Source: Acidovorax sp. Leaf78
GTDB lineage: Bacteria; Pseudomonadota; Gammaproteobacteria; Burkholderiales; Burkholderiaceae_C
Length of the DNA stretch: 46,082 nucleotides
Reading direction: 5' to 3'
NCBI RefSeq assembly: GCF_001422735.1
Contig: NZ_LMLZ01000020.1
Coordinates: 492,891-538,972, forward strand
Part shown: positions 10,310-20,278 of the stretch, one piece after another
Layout: each line of letters opens with the position of its first letter
Position numbering within the stretch: the first letter of the stretch is position 1
Translations under genes and position numbers: made by a program
Notes under the pieces: model-generated
What the model was told of the DNA's origin: nothing
Databases searched by the model: none
The model's input: only the letters and a program-made list of their open reading frames with translations

Positions 10310-10801
10310 ATGAAACACATCATTGCCGTCCTGCTGGAAAACGAACCCGGTGCGCTGTCGCGCGTCGTCGGCCTGTTTTCCGCCCGTGGCTACAACATCG
10401 AATCGCTCACCGTGGCGCCCACCGAGGATCCATCGCTGTCGCGCATGACCATCCAGACGACGGGCTCCGACGACGTGATCGAACAGATCACCAAGCACCT
10501 GAACCGCCTCATCGAAGTGGTCAAGGTGGTCGACCTGACCGAAGGCGCCTACACCGAGCGCGAGCTCATGATGGTGAAGGTGCGGGCGGTGGGCAAGGAG
10601 CGCGAGGAGATGAAGCGCATGGCCGACATCTTCCGCGGCCGCATCATCGACGTGACCGAAAAGAGCTACACCATCGAGCTCACCGGCGACCAGTCCAAGA
10701 ACGACGCGTTCCTGCAGGCCATCGACCGCACGGCCATTCTCGAAACCGTCCGTACCGGTGCCAGCGGCATCGGCCGCGGCGAACGAATTCTTCGCGTGTG
10801 A
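10310..10801 (+). CDS. ilvH: Acetolactate synthase, small (regulatory) subunit
   Basis: 163 residues, standard for IlvH. The N-terminal ACT domain (KHIIAVLLENEPGALSRVVG, SARGYNIESLTV) binds valine and gives feedback inhibition of the large subunit. The C-terminal half (ELMMVKVRAVGKEREEMKR, IIDVTEKSYTIELTG) is the second regulatory domain. AAGAGGA precedes the ATG. It lies 167 bases after ilvI and 157 bases before ilvC; the order ilvI-ilvH-ilvC is common in betaproteobacteria. Confidence 0.97.
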   Translation: MKHIIAVLLENEPGALSRVVGLFSARGYNIESLTVAPTEDPSLSRMTIQTTGSDDVIEQITKHLNRLIEVVKVVDLTEGAYTERELMMVKVRAVGKEREEMKRMADIFRGRIIDVTEKSYTIELTGDQSKNDAFLQAIDRTAILETVRTGASGIGRGERILRV

Positions 10802-10877
10802 CGGATCTGCCTTCGACCGGCTAGCGTCGTTGGGGAACCTTGCCGTGCCAAAGCACTGTCTGCGGCTCCCCGCCTAG

Positions 10878-11975
<1,098 letters not shown>

Positions 11976-12001
11976 TTCTTTCCCTGCGGGGATGGATTCA
12001 C

Positions 12002-12024
12002 AAGGCCACTTCGGTGGCCTTTTT
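12002..12024 (+). terminator. Intrinsic terminator of the ilv cluster
   Basis: AAGGCCAC and GTGGCCTT arms close a TTCG tetraloop and end in a run of five Ts. It lies 27 bases after the ilvC stop and separates the ilv genes from pssA. Confidence 0.92.
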
Positions 12025-12186
12025 CGTTGCTGGGGCCGTTGCAGGGCAGGGCGCGTTGATTTTGATGACGCCAAACCCTCTGCAGTGCTGCCGCGCCCGT
12101 GGGGTGCTCCACTGGCAGGCGCTACACTGCTGCCTTCGCCTTTTGCGCATGCAGCGCTCTGTCCGTTCCCCGGAACCAGGCTGAAA

Positions 12187-12232
12187 AACTATAAATTTAA
12201 TAGCAGCTTGCGCACGACAGGCAAGCGCTGGA
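12187..12232 (-). repeat. Two-hairpin dispersed repeat overlapping the pssA leader
   Basis: Read on the minus strand it holds a GCTTGC/GCAAGC hairpin followed by a CTATTAAATTTATAG hairpin. This is the same order and spacing as the copies at 24804 and 38003, with different but still paired arms. Its end runs into the GGAGG ribosome site of pssA (12230-12234), so folding could influence pssA translation. Confidence 0.6.
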
Positions 12233-12242
12233 GGACAATGGA

Positions 12243-13076
12243 ATGCATGATGGCAACGAGTCTGCCGAGAACCCGGAGGTGATGGTGCGCAAACGGCGCA
12301 AGGGCATCTACATCCTGCCCAACCTGTTCACACTGGCGGCATTGTTCGGTGGTTTCTATTCCGTCGTGATGGCCATGAACGGGCGGTTCGACCAGGCAGC
12401 GATCGGCGTGTTCTGCGCCATGGTGCTCGACAGCCTGGACGGGCGCGTGGCCCGCATGACCAACACCCAGAGTGCCTTCGGTGAGCAGATGGACTCGCTG
12501 TCCGACATGGTGTCTTTCGGCGCGGCACCAGCCTTGATCGCTTACGAGTGGTCCCTGCAGGGCCTGGGCCGCTGGGGCTGGATTGCCGCTTTTGTGTACT
12601 GCGCCTGCGCGGCGCTGCGCCTGGCACGGTTCAACGTCAACACCAGCGTGGTCGACAAGCGCTACTTCCAGGGGCTGCCGTCGCCTGCCGCTGCCGCGCT
12701 GGTGGCCGGCTTCATCTGGCTTATGACCGAGCTGGGTGTGCACCCTGGCGAGGACGGGTGGCTCACCTGGTCGCAGATCACCTGGATCATGTTTGCCTTC
12801 ACGCTGTACTCGGGCCTCACCATGGTGACCAACGTGCCGTTCTACAGCTTCAAGGATGTGCAGATGAAAAAGAGCGTGCCTTTTGCCGCCATCGTGCTGA
12901 TTGCGCTGGGCATTGCCGTCATCAACATCCACCCGCCCAGCGTGTTGTTCGGTGTATTCGTTCTGTACGGCCTTAGCGGTTACGGAGTGTATGCCTGGCG
13001 CAAGGCCAAGGGGCAGCACAGCAGCGTGATCAGCACTTCCACCGACGAACCGGATGAGCGCGGGCTGCACAAGTGA
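12243..13076 (+). CDS. pssA: CDP-diacylglycerol--serine O-phosphatidyltransferase
   Basis: Makes phosphatidylserine, precursor of phosphatidylethanolamine, from CDP-diacylglycerol and serine in the inner membrane. 277 residues. The CDP-alcohol phosphatidyltransferase signature D-x2-D-G-x2-A-R-x8-G-x3-D-x3-D is complete: DSLDGRVARMTNT, then GEQMDSLSD. Several hydrophobic helices are visible (LFTLAALFGGFYSVVMAM, AAALVAGFIWLMTELG, AIVLIALGIAVINI). GGAGG at 12230 supports ATG 12243 (an ATG at 12238 is out of frame). It lies between ilvC and leuA, an arrangement common in the Burkholderiales. Confidence 0.95.
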   Translation: MHDGNESAENPEVMVRKRRKGIYILPNLFTLAALFGGFYSVVMAMNGRFDQAAIGVFCAMVLDSLDGRVARMTNTQSAFGEQMDSLSDMVSFGAAPALIAYEWSLQGLGRWGWIAAFVYCACAALRLARFNVNTSVVDKRYFQGLPSPAAAALVAGFIWLMTELGVHPGEDGWLTWSQITWIMFAFTLYSGLTMVTNVPFYSFKDVQMKKSVPFAAIVLIALGIAVINIHPPSVLFGVFVLYGLSGYGVYAWRKAKGQHSSVISTSTDEPDERGLHK

Positions 13077-13115
13077 GCACTGCCGCGCCAGCGCAGTTGT
13101 GCTACATTGCGCTGC

Positions 13116-13169
13116 ATGAACACGTTTGCCCTGGCTCTACTGCTACCTCCCCACGGGCGGAGACAGTAG
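13116..13169 (+). CDS. Candidate leuA leader peptide (attenuation), 17 residues
   Basis: A short reading frame encodes [17 protein letters not shown]. It contains four Leu codons, three of them consecutive, and two are CTA, a codon expected to be rare in this GC-rich genome. It ends just before a terminator hairpin and lies upstream of leuA. These are the hallmarks of amino-acid operon leader peptides such as enteric leuL. No ribosome site is obvious before the ATG, and TACATT at 13103 could be a -10 that places the transcript start almost at the ATG; both are unproven. Confidence 0.65.
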   Translation: MNTFALALLLPPHGRRQ

Positions 13170-13226
13170 GCGCACGCGCACACTTTTTCTTCAAAGGCCC
13201 GTATGCACCCGCAACGGGCCTTTTGC
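13153..13226 (+). promoter_or_regulatory. Leucine attenuator upstream of leuA
   Basis: A hairpin with AAAGGCCCGT (13193-13202) and ACGGGCCTTT (13214-13223) arms followed by TGCTTT forms an intrinsic terminator ahead of leuA. The segment ACGGGC at 13153-13158, just after the Leu codons of the leader peptide, can pair with GCCCGT at 13197-13202 and so block the terminator. A ribosome stalled at the Leu codons would leave 13153-13158 free (antitermination); one reaching the stop at 13167 would cover it (termination). The pairing was found by eye; no folding energy was computed. Confidence 0.65.
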
Positions 13227-13284
13227 TTTGGGCGCCAGATTTTTGACGTTGCGGGACCCCACCCACCGATACCAGGAGAACGAC

Positions 13285-14823
13285 ATGGCTGACAAACTGA
13301 TCATTTTCGACACCACCTTGCGCGATGGGGAGCAGTCCCCCGGCGCCTCGATGACCAAGGACGAGAAGCTGCGCATCGCGCGCCAGCTCGAGCGCCTGAA
13401 GGTGGATGTGATCGAAGCCGGTTTCGCGGCCAGCTCCAACGGTGATTTCGAAGCGGTGCAGAGCATTGCCAATGCGATCAAGGACTCGACCATCTGTTCG
13501 CTTTCGCGGGCCAACGACCGCGACATCTCGCGGGCGGCCGAGGCGCTCAAGGGCGCCAACAGCGCGCGCATCCACACGTTCATCGCCACCAGCGCGCTGC
13601 ACATGGAAAAGAAGCTGCGCATGACGCCCGAGCAGGTGCTCGAGCAGGCCAAGCAGTCGGTGCGCTTTGCGCGCAACCTGGTGGCCGACATCGAGTTCAG
13701 CCCGGAAGACGGCTACCGCAGCGACCCGGACTTTTTGTGCCGCGTGCTCGAAGCCGTGATCGCAGAAGGCGCCACCACCATCAACGTGCCCGACACCGTG
13801 GGCTACGCCATCCCTGAGCTGTATGGCAACTTCATCAAGACGCTGCGCGAGCGCGTGCCCAACAGCGACAAGGCCATCTGGTCTGTGCACTGCCACAACG
13901 ACCTGGGCATGGCGGTGGCCAACTCGCTGGCCGGCGTGAAGATCGGCGGCGCACGCCAGGTCGAATGCACCATCAACGGCCTGGGCGAGCGTGCCGGCAA
14001 TTGCTCGCTGGAAGAAGTCGTCATGGCGATCAAGACACGCCGCGATTATTTCGACCTCGACCTGAACATCGACGCCAAGCACATCGTGGCTGCCAGCCGC
14101 ATGGTCAGCCAGACCACCGGCTTCGTGATCCAGCCCAACAAGGCGGTGGTGGGGGCGAATGCGTTTGCGCACGCCAGCGGCATCCACCAGGACGGCGTGC
14201 TCAAGGCCCGCGACACCTACGAGATCATGCGTGCCGAGGACGTGGGCTGGTCGGCCAACAAGATCGTGCTGGGCAAGCTCAGCGGCCGCAACGCCTTCAA
14301 GCAGCGCCTGCAGGAGCTGGGCGTTCAGCTCGACAGCGAAACCGAGATCAACGGCGCCTTCGCCAAGTTCAAGGAACTGGCAGACCGCAAGAGCGAGATC
14401 TTCGACGAGGACATCCTGGCGCTGGTCAGCGATGAAAGCGTGACCAGCGAGAAGGAGCAGTACGGTTTCGTGTCGCTGTCGCAGCACAGCGAAACCGGCG
14501 AGCGTCCCCAGGCCACCATCGTTTTTACGGTCGAAGGCAGGGAAGTGCAGGGCAAGTCCGACGGCAATGGCCCCGTCGACGCATCGCTCAAGGCGATCGA
14601 GTCGCACGTCAAGAGCGGGGCCGAGATGGTGCTGTACTCCGTCAATGCGATCAGCGGCTCCACAGAGAGCCAGGGCGAGGTCACGGTGCGCCTGCAAAAC
14701 AGCGGCCGGGTGGTCAACGGTGTGGGGGCTGACCCGGACATCGTCGTGGCGTCTGCGAAGGCCTACCTGAGCGCGCTGAACAAGTTACAAAGTAAAGCTG
14801 ATCGGGTGGCAGCACAAGGTTGA
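13285..14823 (+). CDS. leuA: 2-isopropylmalate synthase
   Basis: First committed step of leucine synthesis: condensation of acetyl-CoA with 2-oxoisovalerate, the product made through the ilv genes upstream. 512 residues from ATG 13285, preceded by CAGGAGAACG; the frame is open further upstream but does not look like the family. The DRE-TIM barrel opens with [16 protein letters not shown]; the metal-site HxH is in [19 protein letters not shown] linker region with [14 protein letters not shown] follows, then a C-terminal LeuA allosteric domain (about 370-500), the site of leucine feedback. Translation is also likely controlled by attenuation (13116-13226). Confidence 0.97.
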   Translation: MADKLIIFDTTLRDGEQSPGASMTKDEKLRIARQLERLKVDVIEAGFAASSNGDFEAVQSIANAIKDSTICSLSRANDRDISRAAEALKGANSARIHTFIATSALHMEKKLRMTPEQVLEQAKQSVRFARNLVADIEFSPEDGYRSDPDFLCRVLEAVIAEGATTINVPDTVGYAIPELYGNFIKTLRERVPNSDKAIWSVHCHNDLGMAVANSLAGVKIGGARQVECTINGLGERAGNCSLEEVVMAIKTRRDYFDLDLNIDAKHIVAASRMVSQTTGFVIQPNKAVVGANAFAHASGIHQDGVLKARDTYEIMRAEDVGWSANKIVLGKLSGRNAFKQRLQELGVQLDSETEINGAFAKFKELADRKSEIFDEDILALVSDESVTSEKEQYGFVSLSQHSETGERPQATIVFTVEGREVQGKSDGNGPVDASLKAIESHVKSGAEMVLYSVNAISGSTESQGEVTVRLQNSGRVVNGVGADPDIVVASAKAYLSALNKLQSKADRVAAQG

Positions 14824-14856
14824 TCCGTGAATTTATAATTTCATTCACTTTCTCGG

Positions 14857-14894
14857 AAAGTCGCGCAAGGTATTGATCTTGCGCGACTTTTTTT
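14857..14894 (+). terminator. Intrinsic terminator after leuA
   Basis: A perfect 13-bp stem (AAAGTCGCGCAAG/CTTGCGCGACTTT) with an 8-base loop ends in seven Ts, 33 bases after the leuA stop. Confidence 0.95.
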
Positions 14895-14939
14895 GATTTA
14901 GTACACTGCTCAACACTTTTTACCGTTTGGAGCATTTGG

Positions 14940-16031
14940 ATGCACCATCTCCGCCGCGCTGCAGTGAACCGTTTCTTACAGCTTTTGGGCTTTGTCGTCG
15001 TGAGCGCGGCGTTGGCTGCGCCTGTCGCGCATGCCCAGGAACGCAAGAAAGCTTCCGTCAAGAAACAACAGACCAGCGCGTCCAGCGCCAGCGCCAAGCG
15101 GGCCGTTGCGCCACGCAAGGCCGCCACGGCCACCAAGCCCGTGCGTGTGTCTGCCAAGACTTCCAAGGCCGCCACCCGTGTCGCTTTCATTCCGGCCAAG
15201 CCTTCCTTTGGCCAGATCGCCGGACTTCACGAGGTCAATGACCCGCTCGACCTGAAGTCCAGCGTGGCCCTCGTCATCGATCAAGATACGCACGAAGTGC
15301 TGCTGTCCAAGAACGACCACGCCGTGCTGCCCATCGCCTCGCTGACCAAGCTCATGACGGGCATGATCATTTCGCAGGCCAAGCTGCCGATGGAAGAGCC
15401 CATCACCATCACGCAAGACGATGTGGACACCGAAAAGGGCAGCCGGTCGCGCCTGGTGGTGGGTGCCACGCTCACGCGCGGTGAGATGCTGCACCTGGCG
15501 CTCATGTCCAGCGAGAACCGCGCGGCGCATGCCCTGGGCCGCACATACCCCGGCGGGCTGGAGGTTTTCGTGACGCAGATGAATGCCAAAGCCAAGCTGC
15601 TGGGCATGACCGACACGCGCTATGTGGAGCCTACCGGCCTGTCGAGCCGCAATCAGTCCAGCGCCCGCGACCTGGCGACCTTGGTCAACGTCGCGCATGG
15701 CGATCCGCTGCTGCGCGAGCTGTCCACTTCGCCCGGCTACGAAGTGGCTGTAGGCCAGCGTACGCTGCAATACAACAACACCAACGGCCTGGTGAAGAAC
15801 CCCACGTGGGACATCGGCTTGCAGAAGACCGGCTACATTTCGGAGGCAGGTCGCTGCCTGGTGATGCAGACCCAGATCTCTGGCCGCAAGCTGATCATGG
15901 TGTTCCTGGACTCGGCAGGTAAATTCAGCCGCCTGGGAGACGCGGAGCGTGTCCGCCATTGGGTCGAAACCCTGCCTTCGTCACTGGCTGCACCGTTGCA
16001 GGCCCGTGCCGCGATTCCTGCGGTGAAGTAA
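14940..16031 (+). CDS. pbpG: D-alanyl-D-alanine endopeptidase (PBP7/8 type, S11 family)
   Basis: Periplasmic peptidoglycan hydrolase that cleaves D-Ala-meso-DAP cross-links. 363 residues: signal peptide 1-32 ending VAHA, then a Lys/Ala/Ser-rich basic linker to about 85, then the catalytic domain. All three penicillin-binding motifs are present: S134-L-T-K137 (IASLTKLMTG), S191-E-N193 (SSENRAAHALGRTYPGG) and K296-T-G298. No C-terminal amphipathic anchor like that of DacA is seen, which fits PBP7/8. GGAG precedes the ATG. It is a monocistronic unit with terminators on both sides. Confidence 0.92.
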   Translation: MHHLRRAAVNRFLQLLGFVVVSAALAAPVAHAQERKKASVKKQQTSASSASAKRAVAPRKAATATKPVRVSAKTSKAATRVAFIPAKPSFGQIAGLHEVNDPLDLKSSVALVIDQDTHEVLLSKNDHAVLPIASLTKLMTGMIISQAKLPMEEPITITQDDVDTEKGSRSRLVVGATLTRGEMLHLALMSSENRAAHALGRTYPGGLEVFVTQMNAKAKLLGMTDTRYVEPTGLSSRNQSSARDLATLVNVAHGDPLLRELSTSPGYEVAVGQRTLQYNNTNGLVKNPTWDIGLQKTGYISEAGRCLVMQTQISGRKLIMVFLDSAGKFSRLGDAERVRHWVETLPSSLAAPLQARAAIPAVK

Positions 16032-16129
16032 GCAGGGTCGAGGGTGGGCGGGTGGGCAGGCGCGACGTGCGAGCTGCCTTTGCGATGTCCAGCTGATGTG
16101 CTGAACCCTGCGGGATGCGCAACATGAAC

Positions 16130-16164
16130 AAAGGCCGACTGTGGCAACACAGGTCGGCCTTTTT
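16130..16164. terminator. Intrinsic terminator between pbpG and the IclR gene
   Basis: AAAGGCCGAC (16130-16139) pairs with GTCGGCCTTT (16153-16162), followed by TT and GCTGG. On the other strand the stem is followed by TTTGTTC. It sits between convergent genes in a 262-bp gap that otherwise shows nothing recognisable. Confidence 0.8.
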
Positions 16165-16293
16165 GCTGGGTAAGTCTGCGAAGGTTTCAGGCCGCAGCAC
16201 GGCCCCAGAACAGGGCAGCACAGCACAGCAGTTGCATCGCGGCTGTCTACGGGCCAAACACAGGATGTGGCGCCTTGGCTGGTTCCGGTGCCG

Positions 16294-17118
16294 TCAGCCC
16301 AGCCCTGTGCCGCGTGCCGCAGCGTCGGCGGTCAGCTCTGCGCTGGCGGTGTGTCCGAGCGCATGTGATATCTCCTTGGCTGTGGCCTGCAGCTTGGGCA
16401 GCCAGCCTTCGTCCAGCCTGTCTGCCGGGGCCGAGATGGACAGGCCCGCCACCAGCTTGCCTTGGTCGTCGTACACGCCCGCTGCCATGCAGCGCACGCC
16501 CAACTCCAGCTCTTCGTTGTCGCGCGCCATGCCGTACTGCCGCGCCTTGGCCAGCTCGCGTTCCAGTAAGGGTAGCTGCGTGATGCTGTTGCGCGTGTGG
16601 CCTGCCAAGCCTGTGCGGGTGGCGTAAGCGCGCACGCGCTGCGGGTCGTCCAGTGCCAGAAAGAGCTTGCCGGTGGAAGTCAGGTGCAGCGGGGCCCGCC
16701 CGCCGATGGCGCGCACCACCTGCATGCCGGAGCGCTCGCTGTAGGCGCGCTCCACATAGACAATCTCGTCGCCCTGCCGCATGCTCAGGTTCACGGGCTG
16801 CTGAATCAGCTTGTGCAGGTTGCGCATGGGTGTCAGCGCCGCGTCGCGCACACTGAGGCGCGCCTTGACCAGGTTGCCCAGCTCCAGCAAGCGCATGCCC
16901 AGGCGGTAGCTGCCCGATTCCGGCCGGTCCACAAACCGCCCGATCGTTAGGTCGTTCAGGATCCGGTGGGTGGTGGACGGGTGCAGACCTGTCTTCTCGC
17001 TGATTTCCTTGAGGGAAATGGCTTCCTCGCGCGAAGCCAGCACATCGATCAGCGTGAACATGCGCTCAAGGACCTGAACGCTCGGTTTGACAGGAATGCT
17101 CGGATCGTTTTTTTTCAT
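16294..17118 (-). CDS. IclR family transcriptional regulator
   Basis: 274 residues. The N-terminal winged helix covers about residues 12-75 (VQVLERMFTLIDVLASREEA, LKEISEKTGLHPSTTHRILN, then RLGMRLLELG). The C-terminal ligand-binding domain covers about 85-255 (VNLSMRQGDEIVYVERAY, APLHLTSTGKLFLA, ELELGVRCMAAGVYDDQGKL). IclR regulators usually sense small organic acids or aromatic intermediates. No catabolic operon lies next to it, so neither ligand nor target can be named. Start ATG 17118; the bpt gene begins upstream on the same strand and ends 55 bases before it. Confidence 0.93.
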   Translation of the reverse strand: MKKNDPSIPVKPSVQVLERMFTLIDVLASREEAISLKEISEKTGLHPSTTHRILNDLTIGRFVDRPESGSYRLGMRLLELGNLVKARLSVRDAALTPMRNLHKLIQQPVNLSMRQGDEIVYVERAYSERSGMQVVRAIGGRAPLHLTSTGKLFLALDDPQRVRAYATRTGLAGHTRNSITQLPLLERELAKARQYGMARDNEELELGVRCMAAGVYDDQGKLVAGLSISAPADRLDEGWLPKLQATAKEISHALGHTASAELTADAAARGTGLG

Positions 17119-17173
17119 GGCGGCGGTGCTGTGGCGACCGCCGCATTTTATCTTGTGAAATGCAAACGCGCTG

Positions 17174-17932
17174 TCAGGGGTTGGGAGTGACGGTGTCGCC
17201 GGTGCGCAGCCACTGCCCGTCGGTGCGCAGTTCGTGGGGGTGAAAGCGCGCTTTGTAGTTCATCTTGGGGCTGGCTTCGATCCAGTAGCCCAAGTACACG
17301 TGGGGCAGGTCGAGGGACTTCGCCTGCGCGATCTGCCACATCACGTTGTAGGTGCCGTAGCTGCAGTGCGGCTCGGGTTCGTAGAAGGTGTACACCGCCG
17401 ACAGGCCGTCGTCCAGCACGTCCAGGATGGACACCATCTTGAGCGCGCCCGGCTCGCCGTGCGCATCCAGCTCGCGGAACTCCACCAGCCGTGAATTCAC
17501 CCGGCTTTGCAGCAGGAACTGCGTGTACTGGTCGATGCTGTCGTGGTCCATGCCGCCGCCTGAATGGCGGCCGTTCTGGTAGCGCAGGTACAGCTGGTAG
17601 TGCTCCGGTACGAAGCACAGTCGCAGCACCCGCGCCTGCAGGTTGCCGTGGCGGGCCACGGACCGCCGCTGGCTGCGGTCGGGCTTGAATTCATTCACCA
17701 GCACGCGCAGCGGCGTGCAGGCCTGGCAGCCGTCGCAGTAGGGGCGGTAAGTGAACATGCCGCTGCGGCGGAATCCCTTCGCGACCAAGTCTGAATAGAC
17801 ATCGCTCTGGATCAAATGGCTGGGCGTGGCGACCTGCGAGCGTGCCTGCCGGTCCGGCAGATAGCTGCAGGGATACGGGGCCGTCGCGTAGAACTGCAGG
17901 GTCTGCAGCGGAAGGTCGTTGAGTTGCGTCAT
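17174..17932 (-). CDS. bpt: Aspartate/glutamate leucyltransferase (Bpt; ATE1-like)
   Basis: Transfers Leu from leucyl-tRNA to proteins with N-terminal Asp or Glu, feeding the ClpS-ClpAP N-end rule pathway. 252 residues from ATG 17932. The N-terminal part ([19 protein letters not shown], then [16 protein letters not shown] with the C-x-x-C pair) and the C-terminal GNAT-like part ([39 protein letters not shown]) match the family. It overlaps the upstream aat gene by four bases (ATGA), so the two transferases of the pathway are translationally coupled. Confidence 0.95.
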   Translation of the reverse strand: MTQLNDLPLQTLQFYATAPYPCSYLPDRQARSQVATPSHLIQSDVYSDLVAKGFRRSGMFTYRPYCDGCQACTPLRVLVNEFKPDRSQRRSVARHGNLQARVLRLCFVPEHYQLYLRYQNGRHSGGGMDHDSIDQYTQFLLQSRVNSRLVEFRELDAHGEPGALKMVSILDVLDDGLSAVYTFYEPEPHCSYGTYNVMWQIAQAKSLDLPHVYLGYWIEASPKMNYKARFHPHELRTDGQWLRTGDTVTPNP

Positions 17933-18684
17933 GCCGTAAAGACTGTGGAGGGCAGCAGCTCGGTCCAGTATACGGGGTCGAATCTCCATGCGGGTGCGGG
18001 CAAACGCTGGGCTTGCTGCACGTGTTCGACGAAGGTGCGCCGGTCGATTTCGCGGCCACCCAGGGACGCCAGGTGGCGGGTGTTCTGCTGGCAGTCGATG
18101 AGCTGCACGCCGTGGTGGCGGCACAGTGCCACCAGGGCCGACAGCGCGATCTTGGAGGCATCGGTGGCGTGCGCGAACATGGATTCGCCAAACACGGCCT
18201 GCCCCAGGGCCACGCAATAGAGCCCGCCCACCAGCCGGCCATCGACCCAGGTCTCCACGCTGTGCGCGTGGCCGGCCTCGTGCAGGCGGGTGTAGGCGTC
18301 CATCATTTCCGGCACGATCCAGGTGCCGGCCTGGCCGTCGCGCTCTTTGGTCGCGCAGGCCGTGATCACGGCGTCAAATGCGTGGTCGATGCGGATCTCG
18401 GCACGCGGATTGGCGCGAAACGCCTGCAGCGTTCTGCGCAGGGACCGGTGCAGCTTGAACTCGTCCACATGCAGCACCATGCGCGGGTCGGGCGCCCACC
18501 ACAGGATGGGTTGCCCCGGGCCGTACCAGGGAAAGGTGGCTTGGCCGTATGCCGCCTGGAGATGTGCGACATCCAGCACGCCACCCGCGGCCAGCAGGCC
18601 GGGGGCAGGGTCGTCCGCACCCCACGCCTGGTCAGGGTGGGGTAGGGGGTCTTCGGGCTCCAGCCAGGGCAATTGCGGGGGCAT
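17929..18684 (-). CDS. aat: Leucyl/phenylalanyl-tRNA--protein transferase
   Basis: Adds Leu or Phe to proteins with N-terminal Arg or Lys, the primary step creating N-degrons. 251 residues. Typical stretches are present: [60 protein letters not shown] and [20 protein letters not shown]. It overlaps bpt by four bases. Confidence 0.96.
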   Translation of the reverse strand: MPPQLPWLEPEDPLPHPDQAWGADDPAPGLLAAGGVLDVAHLQAAYGQATFPWYGPGQPILWWAPDPRMVLHVDEFKLHRSLRRTLQAFRANPRAEIRIDHAFDAVITACATKERDGQAGTWIVPEMMDAYTRLHEAGHAHSVETWVDGRLVGGLYCVALGQAVFGESMFAHATDASKIALSALVALCRHHGVQLIDCQQNTRHLASLGGREIDRRTFVEHVQQAQRLPAPAWRFDPVYWTELLPSTVFTA

Positions 18685-18774
18685 GGGTCAAGCGGGCAGT
18701 GGCAGGATCATGGCCATTGTCCGGCATGTTGTGTCGCCGGGGCACCAGCGCATGCAGACGAGATGGCCGGGCAA

Positions 18775-18808
18775 TAAAAAAGCCCACCATGCTGTGCACG
18801 GTGGGCTT
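18775..18808 (-). terminator. Intrinsic terminator after the tRNA-Asn genes
   Basis: Read on the minus strand, AAGCCCACC and GGTGGGCTT arms enclose an 11-base loop and are followed by TTTTATT. It lies directly downstream of the second tRNA in transcription order and upstream of aat. Confidence 0.9.
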
Positions 18809-18812
18809 AGTA

Positions 18813-18888
18813 TGGCTCCTCGACCTGGGCTCGAACCAGGGACCTACGGATTAACAGTCCGGCGCTCTACCGACTGAGCTATCGAGGA
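18813..18888 (-). tRNA. tRNA-Asn (GTT), copy 2
   Basis: 76 bases with encoded CCA. Acceptor stem TCCTCGA/TCGAGGA, D-loop AGTCGGTA, anticodon loop CTGTTAA (GTT, Asn), T-loop TTCGAGC. Identical to the copy at 18958-19033; the 69-base spacer holds an AGGCCC/GGGCCT-type stem that may guide processing. Confidence 0.97.
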
Positions 18889-18957
18889 ATGTTCGGTATG
18901 ACTTGCAACTGACTAATTGAAAGGCCCCGCGTACACATGCAGGGCCTGCAAAATTCT

Positions 18958-19033
18958 TGGCTCCTCGACCTGGGCTCGAACCAGGGACCTACGGATTAAC
19001 AGTCCGGCGCTCTACCGACTGAGCTATCGAGGA
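18958..19033 (-). tRNA. tRNA-Asn (GTT), copy 1
   Basis: 76 bases with encoded CCA, the same sequence as the copy at 18813-18888 and on the same strand. It is upstream in transcription order, and the pair is probably one transcript ending at 18775. Confidence 0.97.
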
Positions 19034-19142
19034 ACAAGACTTAGATTATATACACAAAAATAGCGCCTTGAAAACTCGCGGCACGCAATGTGCGGCCTGC
19101 ATACGCGATGCGTGCCGGGGCAGGCCGGGCCTCTGCCGCGCA

Positions 19143-19586
19143 TCAGGGTTCGGGGCGCAGCCACAGCCACACCAGCACGCACGCCATGCAGGCCGACGCC
19201 ACCGCAGCGACCCAGGTCCGTGCCCCGCCCATCCACAGCACGGCGGCACTGGCCGTCATGAAGATGGCCGCACTCCATTTGGCGCGGCGGCTGACCTTGC
19301 CGCCTTGGGCCCAGTTGCGCAGCAGCGGCCCGAAGAGCCGGTGGTTCCACAGCCACTGGTACAGCCGCGGAGAGCTGCGCGCCGCCGCCCATGCGGCCAT
19401 CAGGATGAACACGGTGGTCGGCAGGCCCGGCACGATCACGCCGATGATGCCCATCACAAGGCACAGCACCGCAAACCCCAGCAGCAGCCACCGCACGGGC
19501 CACGGCAACGGGCGCAGCGGCGGGCCGTCGGTAGCGGCATGGGGGTTGGCGTCAACGTGGTCTGGGTCTCTGGGCGTGGTGGCCAT
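19143..19586 (-). CDS. DUF454 (YbaN family) inner membrane protein
   Basis: 147 residues. After a hydrophilic N-terminus of about 30 residues come hydrophobic segments [20 protein letters not shown] and [16 protein letters not shown], then [20 protein letters not shown], the most conserved family stretch, and two C-terminal helices ([28 protein letters not shown]). The pattern [13 protein letters not shown] is typical of YbaN. Function is not known. It is transcribed divergently from def with a 116-base gap. Confidence 0.88.
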   Translation of the reverse strand: MATTPRDPDHVDANPHAATDGPPLRPLPWPVRWLLLGFAVLCLVMGIIGVIVPGLPTTVFILMAAWAAARSSPRLYQWLWNHRLFGPLLRNWAQGGKVSRRAKWSAAIFMTASAAVLWMGGARTWVAAVASACMACVLVWLWLRPEP

Positions 19587-19702
19587 GGGGCTTATTGTCG
19601 CCCCGTGCCGGCCGGTGGCGGCTCTTTCAGCGCGCGGTATGCCGCCGCGCTATGCTGCGCCCCACCAGGCTGCCGATCCATCATTTCATCACGATCCCCA
19701 CC

Positions 19703-20242
19703 ATGACCGTTCACACCATCCTCAAGATGGGCGACCCGCGCCTGCTGCGCATCGCCCAGCCTGTCACCGAGTTCGACACCGACGCACTGCACCTGCTGGT
19801 GCGCGACATGTTCGACACCATGCGCGCTGTCAACGGCGCGGGCCTGGCCGCACCGCAGATCGGGGTGGACCTGCAGCTGGTGATCTTCGGCTCCAACGAC
19901 CGCAACCCCCGCTATCCGGACCGCCCCGTGGTGCCGCCCACGGTGCTGCTCAACCCGGTGATCACGCCGCTGGGCGATGAGGAAGAAGAAGACTGGGAGG
20001 GCTGCCTGTCGGTGCCCGGCCTGCGCGGCAAGGTGCCCCGGTGGGTACGTATTCGCTACACGGGGTTCGACCCGTATGGCGACCCCATCGACCGCACGGT
20101 CGATGGCTTTCATGCACGGGTGGTGCAGCACGAATGCGACCACCTGGTCGGCAAGCTTTATCCGATGCGGGTGCGCGATTTCACGCAGTTCGGCTTCACC
20201 GAAGTGCTGTTCCCCGAGATCAGCGCTGACGAAGACGACTGA
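19703..20242 (+). CDS. def: Peptide deformylase
   Basis: Removes the N-formyl group from nascent proteins. 179 residues from ATG 19703. All three motifs are present: [10 protein letters not shown] (motif 1), EGCLSVPG with the metal-binding Cys (motif 2) and QHECDHLVG with the two metal His and catalytic Glu (motif 3). It is a stand-alone copy, not next to fmt, so the genome may hold another def. The C-terminal ISADEDD tail is acidic. Confidence 0.96.
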   Translation: MTVHTILKMGDPRLLRIAQPVTEFDTDALHLLVRDMFDTMRAVNGAGLAAPQIGVDLQLVIFGSNDRNPRYPDRPVVPPTVLLNPVITPLGDEEEEDWEGCLSVPGLRGKVPRWVRIRYTGFDPYGDPIDRTVDGFHARVVQHECDHLVGKLYPMRVRDFTQFGFTEVLFPEISADEDD

Positions 20243-20278
20243 AGCATGTCCGCAGCGGCGGGCACGACGCGGGCCTGC

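Noticed and set aside
13102..14697. 531-codon open frame on the minus strand
   Set aside because: Antisense to leuA and covers its leader; no recognisable domain.
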